Source: Adiantum capillus-veneris
Taxonomy: Eukaryota; Streptophyta; Polypodiopsida; Polypodiales; Pteridaceae
Reading direction: 5' to 3'
Assembly: GCA_014529385.2 (NCBI GenBank)
Contig: CM043963.1
Span: 96,598,912 to 96,662,911, forward strand
DNA: 64,000 nt
The first letter of the stretch is position 1, and every line of letters begins with the position of its first letter. This document shows positions 47,664-59,805 of this stretch, one piece after another. Both the position numbers and the translations under genes were made by a program. The notes beneath the pieces were generated by a model that had not been told where the DNA came from, made no database searches, and was given only the letters and a program-made list of their open reading frames with translations.

Positions 47664-49036
47664 AATGCTCGCAAAAGAGCAACAAACAATGAGTAGAAAA
47701 TGTCAACCAAATCAGCCCTAAACTGGCTCGAATCGCATCAAAAAAAGTCTGCAAATATGGTTGCAAATCAGCCCCAAAACAGCCCCAAAATTCAGCTCTT
47801 AAACAGCTGCATAAACAAGTCACAAATGTGTCCCAGATTAGCCTACAACTGAGCCATACATGGACAGCTGCAAAGAGGAAACAATGGCTGAAAATTCAGC
47901 GCCCAAATAAGCCCTCAAACCTACCTGTAAACTTGTAAACCTGTAGCTGAATCCTGCTGAAAAACCTCAAGCCATTAGTGCTCGAATCCGGCTACCTAGC
48001 TCGTAGCCACACAAGCATACATCACAATACTCACTCCTGTGAGTGTGCCAAGATAACTGTACGCCTGTCAAACCCGTGAGCTAATCACCAAGCCCACAAT
48101 GTGCGGTATCGATGCATACACACGCACAAATCTCCCACCTGCAGAGAACACCGCACGCAAATGCTGAGTGTAACCTGCAATCTCTACCTAGATTGCATAA
48201 ATGATGCGCATAAAACTCTTGGGAAAATTTCGCCAGAGTTTCGTCAGTAAAACGGCCACAAAACCAGTAACCAAACTGACTACACGCTCAAAACCATGAG
48301 CAACCAAAGCGCATCAAACCGCACTCCAAATGCATGCACCAATCTCCACACTTTGCATACATCATTGCAAACACCTGCAAATCTAGTACACAAATATCTG
48401 CTCTACCTGTGACTGCCAAAAAACATGCTCGAGGCATACATTGCCGAGCTCAAAATGCAATCACATTAAACTCCCTGAGCATCAAACCACATAAGGCATA
48501 CATCGTATCCTCCCACCTGTGAGGAAACTTGCAGCAAATGTCACTCTCACATCTGAGAGCAAACCATGTGTGGAATCCTCGACACACAATAAACAACTGC
48601 TGCTGCAAAAAATTCAGCGTTCAGAATTTTAAAATTCTGATATGACGAGCACGTCCGGAGCGTGCCAAAACCCCAAGGTAGACTCCTGCATCACATGTAT
48701 CCGAGTCCGGGTGTGAAAGCTATGCCAAAAAACCTCCGTTTCGACCCAAAAACGCAGCATAAACTGCCAAAAGAGGGCTGAAAAATGCAGCTCCTCAACC
48801 GTAGCTCGAATGAAGTTTTGAATGGCTCGAATGGCTTCGAAAGGGGCGTAAAACGCCAGGACGCCTGAAGGAAACGCTCTCGGAAAGCTGAATTTGCCGA
48901 TGCCGAAGTCGAAACCCTGTTTGCACTCTTGATAAGTGCGCTCGCGCGCAGACGATTTCGGGAATGAAACTGGCTCTCCGCTGTCGTCGTGACTGTGCAC
49001 ACACGCGCTCCCTCCGCACCTAAGCTTGATACCAAT
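47664..49036 (-). other. 5' leader of element E
   Basis: About 1.37 kb of untranslated leader with the primer site at its upstream end; no gene supported. Open frames on either strand here have no family match. Confidence 0.7.
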
Positions 49037-49227
49037 TGAAGGGGATCGGGGAGCACCACAGACGAAGAGTGAGAGAGAGAGAGAAGGAGACACACAACAC
49101 GGCGTGGGTGGGGAGACTCAAAGAGTGAGTAGCCCCCTATACACTTATGCTATGTATAAGGTATACAAGTCAGTGGGCACCCAGACTCTGGGCGGCCGGG
49201 CAAGGCACATGCGCCTATACCCCAACA
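49037..49227 (-). repeat. 5' LTR of copia element E
   Basis: Followed by CAAAG, matching the bases before 45606. Confidence 0.93.
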
Positions 49228-49232
49228 CAAAG

Positions 49233-50757
49233 TGGCGCTCTTGGTGGGCACTAAGCCAAGATGTTGCATGGTTAATCTGGCATGAGGTTAATTCTCGAGC
49301 CTCCATCCACTATGACATTTGTAAACTAATGTCCGTAAATAGACACCGCCGTGAGGCTAGGACTTTTATAGTTAGTGAGGGGTGCCGGTGGGTAGGAAAT
49401 CATGTATGACTCTTTAGAGGAAAGTGTGGGAAAGTGTCCGTGCTCTCACTATTTAGGCACGAGGGGTAGAGATCCTGGATTGCCCTGAGAAGGTCACTCC
49501 TAAAGGTAGGGTCTATTTGGAGAGTTTTGTACAATGAGAATTTTCGTGCTCCAGAGGACACCATCTTTGAGTTGGACCATACTTCAAGTGGTCCGAGTGT
49601 GCGGGAACTCTTGGACCGCCGGCCCACCGTCGACGCGCACCAGTGTGGACACACTAGCCGGCTCGGGTGGGGCTTAAACCACCTTTGCCAAAGAGGTAAC
49701 CTTCACCATGTAGAGAGTGGCCAGCCTATGGCCACCCCTTTCAAAGCATTCAATTTCTACCAGACATCACTTCTTTAGTAGTCGGGGTGATGGTGGACCA
49801 GGGCCAGCTAGGACCGCCCAGTGGCTAGTCCAGGCTACTAGTGGCTAGAATCACCAGTGGCTTCATTAGGTCAACAATAGCAAATATTTTTAGTTGCTTG
49901 GATTTTCCTTGGCCATTTAATTCCAATAGCACCAGGTATGTGGTGGCCGTACGATGGCCTTGGCTTGTGGATATATACAACATGGATAGTAGAGTCGAAG
50001 ATAGTCTTGGGAGTCTAGCCATACCTTGTGAGTCTTGCCTTATTCTAGCCATAGCTTGTGAGTCTTGCCTTAGTCTTGCCATAGCCTTACCCCCATCTAG
50101 AGCTCTTTCCTTGCACTCTCGGGCATTGGACTTTGGAGCACTTCACCGTGGTTGTCTACTTGTAGTCCTGTTGTCTGTTTACATTGGGGTTTTCAATTGT
50201 GCGTTGTTGCTTTGCACCCACTACACTCTCCATTGCACCTCAGCCTCTACATCCCCATTGTACCTTGTTGTGTAGTCATGGACTGGGAAAAGTTGGTTGT
50301 AGCCAGACTAGTCGTTGTATGGTCATTTGTTTATGTACAAGGTGTTTCATTGGAGGGCTTGTGGTTTTTTGGTTATTGTTTCAGTTCTTGTTCATTGTTC
50401 AATTCTATTTCTATATTTTTGCAATGTTTGTGATTTGAGCTAGCTTGTGAGTTCACATGCACACTAAATTCAGAGCACCCCACCAATAGAGAGCACTGTG
50501 TGCACCATCCCCATCTAAAGGATTATGTGATGTGGTTGGGTGCACATGTAGTAGACCAAATTGTAGTGACTTAGAAGTAGTATATGGACAAAAGGAAGTC
50601 AGTGAATAGGTGCAAAATCAGCCCCTATTTGCACTCCCTATTTTCTCCTTCAATGGTTCCATTAGTAGTGCAGGTTAAAAGAGAAAAGAAATTCAATGAG
50701 CAAGTCAAAATCAATCCCTTTTTGTAGTAGTCTTTTTTTTCTCCTTCAATGGTTCCA
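49233..50757. other. region right of element E, no gene supported
   Basis: Contiguous with 45605 before E inserted, so the first part belongs to element D or its neighbour. No protein family was recognised on either strand. A GTGAGTCTTGCCTTA-type repeat occurs at about 50028 and 50057. A 38-base block GGATTATGTG...TAGTAGACCA at 50520 recurs at 51152. Confidence 0.5.
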
Positions 50758-52080
50758 TTACAAGTACACGCTATTGATGCTGAAGAGAAAACTTTAGAGA
50801 AACATGGAGTTAGATCAATGACACCAAAAGTATCTGTGGAAAGCCAAAAGAATTCATTTGCTGAAATGATGCAGGGAGGATTTGATAGTGATGCGGCAAA
50901 GAGAGGTAAGATGTAGCAAGTTGACGTCGGTGAAAGATGATGTATTTGAGACATTGTTGCCAAAGGGATTAGAAGTTATACCAAAAGTGGGAGCCAGGTT
51001 CTCAACCTAAAATATAGTAGCTTTATGAAGGAAAAGAGATAGCTAGAAGCAAGGTAGAAACAGCTCAAGAAGTGCATGTCAGAAAAGCAAAAGAAAGGAA
51101 GTAATAGAGAAATTATGTTTTAAAATATTTGATTACTTCCAACATGGAAATGGATTATGTGGTATGGTTGGGTCCACATCTAGTAGACCAGTCTCAAAAG
51201 TCAAATATTTTAGAACAAAAAGTGAAGCAGCTAGAAGATAAACATCAATCAAAGATGTAGGTATTCAATGGAGGCTCAAAGAAGAAAAAAGTAAAGGTTT
51301 AAAGGTCAAAAAATATGTGGAGCAGTTTGAAGAGTGGACCAATGAAATGAAGGCTGTAGTTGTGGCAAAGTTAGAAGTATTGGGGAAGCAAATATTGGTT
51401 GAAATGAAGTGTTGAAGAGGAGAATAGAGCCTTGATGATGATGGAAAAGAAAGTGTTGGAGAATGAGGACATGGAGTTGTAAGGCATTTTATTCACTAGT
51501 GCTTAAGTAGAGGTGATGAAAGAGCAGGTGTGGAAGATTGGAAGAAGTGTGTGGCAGATTCTTATTGACAAAATGGAGGCTATGGTGTTTAAACCATATG
51601 TAGACCTGTCACATGGATTTATGCCAAAGGAAAATGTGGAGTTACTAAATGAAAATGAAGAACTTAATGATATGCTGGGAAAAATAAAGCAACAAATTAC
51701 GGAGTTGAAGTTGTAGATGGCTTTGATGAAAGAGGAGATAGAAGAAAAGAAAGAGTCATGTTTCATACCCCTACAACTAAGTTCTCCGGTACAAAAAATC
51801 AATAGACAAAATATCAAGAGAGTGATGTAGGTCACTCAAAGATTCAAAAATAGGAAAAGAGGACCAAGATGAGAGAAAAAAGCTTGTTGAAGTGTTAACA
51901 ATGTAGGATGCAGGATCTGTGAGGTGTGATTAGAAATTAGAAGTGACTAAAAAGAGAATAATGAAACAAAGGATCAACCTAATGTGGAAATGCTAGATAG
52001 GAAAGTTGAGGACTAGAAAGAGATGGTAAAAGGGAGTGAGAAAGAGAAGACTTGGTAGGAGTAGGTTGCAAGTTTTGATT
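50758..52080 (+). pseudogene. decayed coding-like region with coiled-coil composition
   Basis: Plus-strand pieces with ordered Lys/Glu-rich sequence but many stops: IDAEEKTLEKHGVRSMTPKV (from about 50770), KNSFAEMMQGGFDSDAAK, and KENVELLNENEELNDMLGKI (51513-51716). Composition suggests an old coiled-coil protein gene or Gag-like ORF; no family is recognised. Confidence 0.3.
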
Positions 52081-53060
52081 GAAGTTTGTGTAGTGGGATT
52101 GTGGGTAGGTTGAATTTTCTTGTATAGTTCTAAAGCTTGGATTAAGACAGTTCCAGGCACTTTAGTGGGTACATTTGAATTTAACTTAGCCTATAAAACA
52201 AAAAACAAAAAGAGCTTTTTAAAAACGCACTTGACATATTTTGAGAAGTTTGATTACGGATTGTGGGAAGCACGTCTGATTCTTGCAAATCAACCATCGA
52301 GCTATGCCAAGCGTAGATTCTGAAGATAGAGAATGTAGACCTTAATAGGTCTGATGTGAAGATGTGAAAAGGCAACTCAAATTTTAGTTTACATATAAGG
52401 AGTTTTTATCTTGAATCACAAACATATCTGTTGTAATTTAAATCCTTGAAATGTAATGTGAATGTCTTGCACCTCATTTCCTATGTGTTTTTGTGTGTTC
52501 TAAGAGTATATGGGCATGTTTGCTATTTAGAATGAGCAAAATGTGTTGTGTATTCATTTCTTGGAGTCAATATCTTAGTATTCAACTTGTGTGTGTTTTT
52601 GGTTGCCCAAAGGCTAGTTGCAGTATCCTATATGAGTATGTGTTTGGTGTTTGTGCTAAGACACAATGGGAGTTACATAGATCGAACAAGAGGACATTGA
52701 GGCAAATGGAAACAAATGTGGGCATTGAAAACGGAAGGAAGAATGAGTGGCATCACAAAGTGACAATGATTGAAGCAAGAAAGTGAAAGAAACCGAGGAA
52801 GCCAAAATGAGTCGGTGGTGCATTAACCTACAAATTTTCTCTTTGGGAGGAGTATTTTTAGAAAAGAAAGAGGAGTGAGTTAAGTTTGGAGTTTTTGTCT
52901 TGGAGCCCAAGCTTCTTCTAAAATTGGAGAACCGAAATCGTGTATCGGAATCTGTGTTCGCAAAAAAAAATAAAAAAATAAAAAAATTGGTAAGCCGTGA
53001 ACGTATGCGAACTTACCCCTCTATTCTTAGCTGGCCTTGACAGCCAATATAAAGACCCCT
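52081..53060. other. AT-rich region, no gene seen
   Basis: No supported gene, tRNA or repeat boundary. Short open frames on both strands lack recognisable motifs. Confidence 0.4.
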
Positions 53061-53460
53061 CTCCCCTCACTTTCAGGAGACAAACACGCACTCTCAGAAG
53101 CAAAAGCTCTCTTGCATTGACGTCGGAGTTACCTTCTCTCCCTTAACCTCTCTCCCTCGAGCTCTTACCTTCAAACCATCTCCATCTTCAAGTCTTTCTC
53201 CACCATCGTCGTGCTGCCCTTCGGATTCTTGAGTTCTCTTTTTCTCTTTCCCTCTTCTCTACATCGATACGATAGCCCCAAAGCGAGTGACTCGAAGCTC
53301 GAAGGACGCTCATGTCACTCCACCTCCAAGGAAGGTGCAGAGGAAGGCATCAACTACTCCAAATGTTGCTCAAGCGGAGGTATTGGTTGCGGAAGAAGTC
53401 GAAGTCGTACAACCTCAAACATGGGGGGTAATCATACATGTCGCTAATCCGGTAAGACAA
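53050..53460 (+). promoter_or_regulatory. candidate promoter and first exon of an unrecognised transcript
   Basis: AATATAAAGACC (near 53048) resembles a TATA box, followed by a CT-rich leader typical of plant 5' UTRs. A frame then encodes the basic segment APKRVTRSSKDAHVTPPPRK and TWGVIIHVANP, ending at a possible donor GGTAAGAC (53450). The downstream exon was not found. It could be the start of a retroelement or a truncated gene. Confidence 0.3.
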
Positions 53461-53761
53461 AATTATAATTTTGCATTGCTATTCATGATGACTTGGGAAG
53501 CTAAGCATAGGGAACCCCTTAAACTGTCCGAGAAATGTGATTCTATCACAAGAAACAAGCATATGTTTTTATAGGTTAGTGAAAGAACTGTCTGATAAAT
53601 TGTCATTGTTTGTTGAATTGTTATTGCTCAATAAATTATTATTGTTTGATAAGTAGATTCTGATTGATATGAGGAATTGGTTGACCATGTTTGAAGAATC
53701 ATTTAAAGAGAAGAATTGTTGAAAGAATATATTTTGTTCCTGCCGTATAGCGAGATGATTC

Positions 53762-53909
53762 CGTGGTTAGCGGAGATTAAGTTGAGGTTATTGGCTCTCT
53801 TTTTTTCCTCGCGGTTAGCGGGATGCTTGGCGGTTAGCTAGATGCCTCACGGTTAGCGGGGTGCCTCGCGGTTAGCGAGATGGGAAGGTTGCACAATTCG
53901 CGGTTAGCA
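53762..53909 (+). repeat. GGTTAGCGGGATGCCTCGC minisatellite
   Basis: Six units built on a 19-20-base motif, each with the core GGTTAGC; the middle four (about 53813, 53832, 53852, 53871) are nearly tandem, the outer two are spaced. Confidence 0.8.
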
Positions 53910-55047
53910 AATAAATCCTTTACAAAGGCTCTGTTGGTTAAACAGAGAAAGTCCGCGTGTAGTGGCAACTCATGAGAAATTGGAGAAGTTATTTTTGTTG
54001 AATAATAGAGATGTCTTTATTAGGCCTTGTTTGAATTGTTTTGGTATTGTTTGAAAGGCTGTATAAAAGAACCTGTGTTTGGAATTAATTAAGGAACACT
54101 ATTTGTATATATAAAACAATGTGGTAAAAAGTGTGAGTGAGGGGTGGAAAGTGGGGGCTGGCTCACGTTGCCAATCAAGGATGGGTGGTCTTAATTAGTC
54201 GAGAAACTCTCCACTCCCTCTTATTAAGAGAAGTGAAAGTAGAGACTCATTGTGACAAGAGTCGAGATGACCCAAATCTACGGACACAAGATTACTATTT
54301 AGTTTTGACTAATTCTCATATCATATTTATGGTTTATAGATGGCGGCCGTGCCTCTTAAACATAGAAAAAAAGGTGATGTTTATGGATTCTAAATATGTC
54401 GATGGAATTTCATCTTTATGTTAGGAAATAGTTTCATTAGAATCCTAGATTATCGACCTGGCTTGTGGCGTATGACCCTTATAACCATGTAAACGATGGA
54501 TAGAGGACTTTCTATCTTCTATTGCTCGTATCTCTACTTTGTGGAAACGGAGTAGGGTGTCGTCAATGGAAAAGGAGAATAAAGGAAGGCCATTTATCAA
54601 GTCGCCCCAATCTTCTCAGGGTTGGGGACCTCACATCTTGTTTCTTGCTATGGGCACTTATAGTAGTTTTTGAAAGAAAACCATTGTTGATGATGTTGCT
54701 ATGTCTATTGGGGTCCATGTTTATGGGCACGCTGCTCAATTTGTCTCCCTCTGCACTGTCCCTCTCCAAGATACTAACTAGAGGTCTTAGAAGGCTAGGT
54801 TGGCTTGCCTACTAAGCGCTCACCATTGGTGTAGGTCTAGATGATCTTTGTGTGTAACACCAATCTTTTTGCATATGAATCATTGGTTAGGGAACCCAAA
54901 TATTGGAGATGATCAATCCCTCTTCTAGCTTAAGCAAATGGATGGCCTTTGGTAAGGCATAGATGTTACTAGCCAAAACACTATTGGATTGCAACGGAAG
55001 GAAGTAATAGACCAAAACAAAAGGGAATGGAAAATTGTGAGAGAAAG

Positions 55048-55048
<1 letters not shown>

Positions 55049-55096
<48 letters not shown>
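55049..55096. repeat. (GA)n microsatellite
   Basis: About 24 uninterrupted GA units; source of a false Ser-Leu repeat frame on the minus strand. Confidence 0.95.
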
Positions 55097-55102
<6 letters not shown>

Positions 55103-55429
55103 CACCAGATGCGTTCCCAAACCCCCCTCCAAGGGCCCCCCTCTCGGTACTAGACTTCGTGCAATCTCTATTGCTAGAGAGGTATTAGCTTTAGATTGCA
55201 CCGCTTGATACAAGGTACCGATGCTAATGCTAATGGGTTGTGCAATCAGAGGGTATGAAACTACTCTAAGTGCCTAGATATGCACGTCCTTCATATAGGC
55301 TCACAAAGGTTCCATAACTCTTTCTAGGCTGACCTAAACCCTAGAAGTAAGTAGAGCTTGTCCACATGCACATAGGGCTAGATGTGCATGTGGCATCCCC
55401 CCCTTTTCAAGGTGAGGTATTGGTACCTA

Positions 55430-56270
55430 GCTGCATGGTTTCTTTATAGTCTACCAAAAACTTAGGGTAATCTGCGAAGAAATCTTCATCGACCCACACT
55501 GCCTCGTGGGTTCCGCGATCCTTGAACTTCAAAAGGTATTGTCGTGCTTGTTTCTTTGAGCCATGGCAGAAACGATGCAGCAAAATCTACTCCGGTTCCT
55601 AGACTTTTGCTTCGTCTATGATGTTGGGGTTGTCCTCTTTGGAAATGTCCTTTGGTGGATCTCCCTGAAACAACTTCAACTAAGAAACATGGAAAAAGTT
55701 TTGCATTGACCCTGAGTTAGGTAACTGCAATTTCATAAAAACCTCAGTTATCTTTTTAATGAGTGGAAATGGACCATACATTCGAAAAGACAACTTTGGA
55801 CACTTCTTTCCGACTTTCTTAAGATGGTGCTTCATGATCTTAAGATAGACACAACCCCCTTCCTTGATAGTAACATCCAAACAATGCTTGCTAGTCTGAC
55901 GTGAATAAGATTCATGAGCCTTGCTTAGCCAAAGCTTCACTCTCAGTAATCTCATCCAAAGATTGTCTCTCGACATTGGCACCAGTCAACTGATTTACCA
56001 ATCTAGTCAATAAAGGCTAGAATGAACAGCCAAATGCTGCCTCATACGGTGTCTACCAATGGCACTAAAAAAGGAGTCACCTGCTTGAACTAACGGGAGT
56101 GATTGTTGCCAATGAAACTGTTGATCATGCATATAACTTTAAGACATTGAAAGTCAACTGATTGTACATCTAAGTTTGACCATTGGATTGTGGATGAAAT
56201 GTAGATGAAAAATTCAACTTAGTGCCAAAATTTTCAAAAAGTGCTTGCAAAAATGTGACGTTGGAGAGGG
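55430..56270 (-). pseudogene. gypsy integrase C-terminus and chromodomain remnant (element H)
   Basis: Minus strand from 56270: STFHPQSNGQT matches the integrase 'YHPQTDGQTE' box, with a stop in place of the catalytic Glu. Then 55982-55680 contains KLSFRMYGPFPLIKKI and SGSMQNFFHVS, the integrase C-terminal module. At 55620-55450 LHRFCHGSKKQARQYLLKFK and AVWVDEDFFADYPKFL form a chromodomain-like tail. This is a chromovirus different from element G, lacking RT and N-terminal parts; several frameshifts. Confidence 0.8.
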
Positions 56271-57149
56271 GGAAAGGGGAACACGCAAGATGCCTCAATA
56301 TAGCCCAGGGTATACACAACGCCCCAATCCATTAGAGTTCACCTTTGAAACTTGACACTATACACAAGCGAACTACCACTTGCACATGAACATATGCACA
56401 CATGTGTTGCTACACACCAAATAAGCCTGATCATCCCACTCTGATCAATTAAAAACCTTCCACACGCACACAACCTCTCTCTATCCCTCTTTGCACAATA
56501 GACTTCGTGGGGGCACACCTACCGACACTTGCTTGAAAACACATGCACACAAGCAAAGAAAAGAAGGGGGAATGGGGAATCCACACCAAAAGATGGAAAT
56601 GATGGATTCCTCATTCAACACAAACACATACAACATGCTCCATAGCTCCACAACTGCTATGCCAGCACAACTGACCATGGCCCCAATGGCCGTCTCGGCA
56701 AAAATCCCTTACAACGTTGCAAAAAACTCCTCTTATAGGAGTGGTGCGAACTTTAAAAAGAAAAAATTAGGTTATTCTCTTCTTGCACTGCTCAACTAGA
56801 GCTTTGTTCGGCATTTTTTGCATTGCATACATGTGTCACACTTATTTGTAGCATCTCATGCATGCTCGAGACACCTCTGCTACTTTATAATTGAGCTGTG
56901 TGTGGACCACTGCTTGCTGGCCTCAGGCTCTCTCACCTCCTGTGCCCTTGTATATTGTCGTGAGATGGACCCCCTAGCACTTGTGCTATCACTATTTGAG
57001 GGCTCCCCCTTTCCTTTCAAAAGACTTGGCCCATGTGGGCACGAGACAGGACCACAACGGGATGCCATGTCATCATTTCCCCATGCTACACTGCTTGATG
57101 ACAATGGCACTAACCAGTAGACTCACGCCGATGTGAGCTCACTGCACCA
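56271..57149. other. region between gypsy remnants H and F, no gene
   Basis: No supported gene. Sequence coherence with gypsy starts abruptly at about 57150, so a deletion or recombination breakpoint lies here. Confidence 0.45.
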
Positions 57150-59717
57150 CATGGCGTTTAGGGTAATGCCATTTGGCTTGACCAATGCTCCAGCCACATT
57201 TCAGAGATTAATGACACATGCTTTTAAAGAATACTTGCGAATATTCTTGGATATTTACATGGATGACTTGTGTGTCTATTCTCTATTGAGAGAAGACCAT
57301 ATAGATCATCTTAGAAAGGTATTCAAAAAATGCAGAACGTATAGGATTTGCCCCAACTCGGAAAAATGTGTATTCATGGTCCGACAAGGTAAAATCTTAG
57401 GCCACATAGTATCGGCTAATGGAATTACAACTGATGAAGACAAGGTAAAGGTGATCATAGAATTGCCAAGACCAAACACTGTACGAGAGGTACAATCATT
57501 TATGGGACATTGTGGATACTACCGACGTTTTATCTACATATACGCTATAATCGCAAAACCATTGTATAGTCTAATGATGCTCTTCATTTGGACCAATGAA
57601 TGTGAGGAGTCATTCCAGAAACTAAAAGATGCAATGGTATCTGCACCAATTCTAAAAGTACCAGATTGGTCAAAGATCTTCCATGTACATGTAGATGCTT
57701 CAGCATTTGCAATAGGTTGTATATTAGCACAATCAGGGGAGGGTAGTACAGATTTTCTGATCAGTTATGCTAGTAGACAACTCAACAGTGCAGAAAAGAA
57801 TTATACCACCACTGAAAGAGAAGGATTGGGTATGATATATGCGGTAAAGAAATTTCGGCATTACTTACTTGCAAACAAATTCACATTTTTTGTGGATCAC
57901 CAGGCGCTCTTGTACTTAGTAAACAAACCTTGTAACACGGGACGAATTGTAAGATGGTTCATTGTGCTGCTGGAGTTTGATTTTATGGTAGTAGTTAAGA
58001 AAGAAAAAACTCATCAAAGAGTAGACTACCTTTCTCGATTACTACATGGCGGAAAAGCTATGGTTGCGTATAGGCCCAGAGGAGTACGAAACTTATCTAG
58101 AGGAAGCCCATACACAAACAGGGGGATTCCATCGAGGAAATCAAATGACCTATGAACAACTAAGAAGACTTGGAGTGTATTGGCCAGGAATGGCAGGCGA
58201 TGTGTATAGGCCCAGAGGAGTACGAAACGTATCTAGAGGAAGCCCATACACAAACAGGGGGATTCCATTGAGGAAATCAAATGACCTATGAGCAACTAAG
58301 AAGACTTGGAGTGTATTGGCCAGGAATGGCATGCGATGTAGCTAATTACATCAAGAAATGCAACTTTTGCATATCCAATACCACTGTGGATTATGCCACA
58401 TTATACCAAGTGACAGTAGCACACCCATGGAGTCATGCTATTGTGGAATATTTGACTAATAAGGAGTTGCCAGGAGATTGGTCTAAAGCCAGACAAAAGG
58501 CTTTACAAATCGAAGCGAATAGGTATACCCTCATTAGAGACCAATTGTATAAAAGAGGAACTGATGACCAGTTGAGGTTAGTTCCTCATGAAAATGACTA
58601 CTTTCCATTATTGGAACAAGTTCATGCAGGCATAGCAGGAGGTCATTTTTCAGCAGGAGAGAACTGTAAAAATCATGATGGTTGCAGGTACATGGTGGCC
58701 GACCATGATTCAAGATGCAGCAGAATTCGTGAAAAGATGTGATGAATGTCAATGCACTAAGGTACCAGTTAAAAGAGATGAGATACCTTTAAGACCAATG
58801 ATGAGTGCTCGAGCATTCGCTAAATGGGGATTGGACTTTGTTGGTCCTATTACTCCACCAGCGTATCGTTCACAAGCACAATATATCATAGGGTCCACGG
58901 ATTACATGACCAAATGGGTGGAAGCAAAAGCCACAACGAAAGCAGACGCTAAAACCACAACACAATTCCTATATGAATATGTGTTTACACGTTATGGCCT
59001 TCCCATTGAGCTGGTGAGTGATAGAGGGACACACTTTGTAAATGAAGTTATCCAACATCTCTTAAATGAGTTATGGTAATTCATCGCAAATCTGCACCCT
59101 ACCATCCACAAGCCAATGGTCAAGCAGAAGCGACAAACAAAATATTGTGCACAGTTCTTACAAAACTGGTTAGTGAAACAAGAACGGACTGGGATCAAAT
59201 GCTATATTTGGCATTGTGGGCATATCGAGTTGCATATAAAACAACACTCAATACTACGCCATTTAATATGGTATATGGGTTAAATGCAATATTGCCTATT
59301 GAATTTTTGATTCCCACACTAAGGGTAGCCACAAAATTGGACTGGATGGGGCATGAGCTTTCAGAACGGTTAGAGGACCTTGAAAAATTAGATGAGTTAC
59401 GACTCAATGCTGTAGCAGCCATATATGCAAAAAAAAGACAACAGAAAGAGTTTTTTGACAAACATGTCAAGAACAAGGACTTTAAAACGGGCGACTATGT
59501 CTTAGTATACACCCTTAAACAGCATGCCAAAAAGCTAAAGAAAAGGGGAATGGGGCCTTATTTAGTCCAAGAAATATCGTCCAGCGGAGCAGTAAAACTG
59601 TCGACTCTAGATGGAAAAGAAATGCCGAACTGGATTAGTGGATGTCGTTTAAAAAAAATATCATCTACCTTTAACACCGGAAATGTTGTTTCAATTGCAT
59701 TATGGAAAAGCCTATAG
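57150..59717 (+). pseudogene. element F RT-RNase H-integrase (frameshifted)
   Basis: RT from FRVMPFGLTNAPATFQ with the catalytic box YMDDL, thumb GHCGYYRRFI, RNase H with FHVHVDASAFAIGCIL and KFRHYLLANKFTFFVDHQAL, to about 58060. A 136-base tandem duplication (58068-58203, 58204-58339) then breaks the frame. Integrase resumes: LVPHENDYFPLLEQVHAGIA, a slip near 58675, the zinc-finger end CDECQCTKV, core WGLDFVGP, SDRGTHFVNE, a slip near 59075, YHPQANGQAEATNK, and a C-terminal module ending near LKKISSTF. The D-D-E residues are all present; lesions are the duplication and two frameshifts. Confidence 0.9.
58068..58339 (+). repeat. 136-bp tandem duplication in element F integrase
   Basis: Two copies start GTATAGGCCCAGAGGAGTAC at 58068 and 58204 and are nearly identical. 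The length is not a multiple of three. Confidence 0.93.
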
Positions 59718-59805
59718 ACAGGAATAGCAAAGAACTCAGGACCAGGCACAACAAGAAGCCAAGGAACACATTGCTAAACAAAAGCAGTTTCTCAGGACAA
59801 TAAAC

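Larger units (their letters stand above)
45606..49227 (-). mobile_element. short nonautonomous Ty1/copia element E
   Basis: 3.6-kb element with LTRs 45606-45796 and 49037-49227 (191 bases each, about 95% identical by eye, 9 differences) and target duplication CAAAG. The primer site is TGGTATCAAGC (minus, 49024-49034). LTR ends match those of A/B (TGTTGGGGTATA ... CCTTCA), but the bodies differ, so it is a related but distinct family. It encodes Gag and protease only, with a scrap of RT/RNase H; integrase and most of RT are absent. Confidence 0.93.
13381..49232 (-). mobile_element. gypsy element D remnant (outermost host of the nest)
   Basis: Minus-strand gypsy pieces at 13460-14706 (RT, RNase H, integrase zinc-finger region) and 43863-45605 (pre-RT and protease region) become contiguous when element C is removed. 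The junction CTCAATGATAC|CTGCATCC is present uninterrupted at 44051-44070 in a duplicated copy. Element E splits D again at 45605/49228. No LTRs of D were recognised; its true ends are unknown, and 49232 marks only the E target duplication. Confidence 0.6.
53580..55429. other. non-coding region with minisatellite and microsatellite
   Basis: No gene supported. Holds the GGTTAGCGGG minisatellite (53762-53909) and a GA microsatellite (55049-55096). Confidence 0.5.

Noticed and set aside
49233-49800. Plus-strand frames near 49233-49778 as a gene
   Set aside because: No family resemblance, no promoter or splice structure, and the region was contiguous with decayed element D before E inserted.
54887-55213. 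Minus-strand frame with Ser-Leu repeats
   Set aside because: Translation of the GA microsatellite at 55049-55096.
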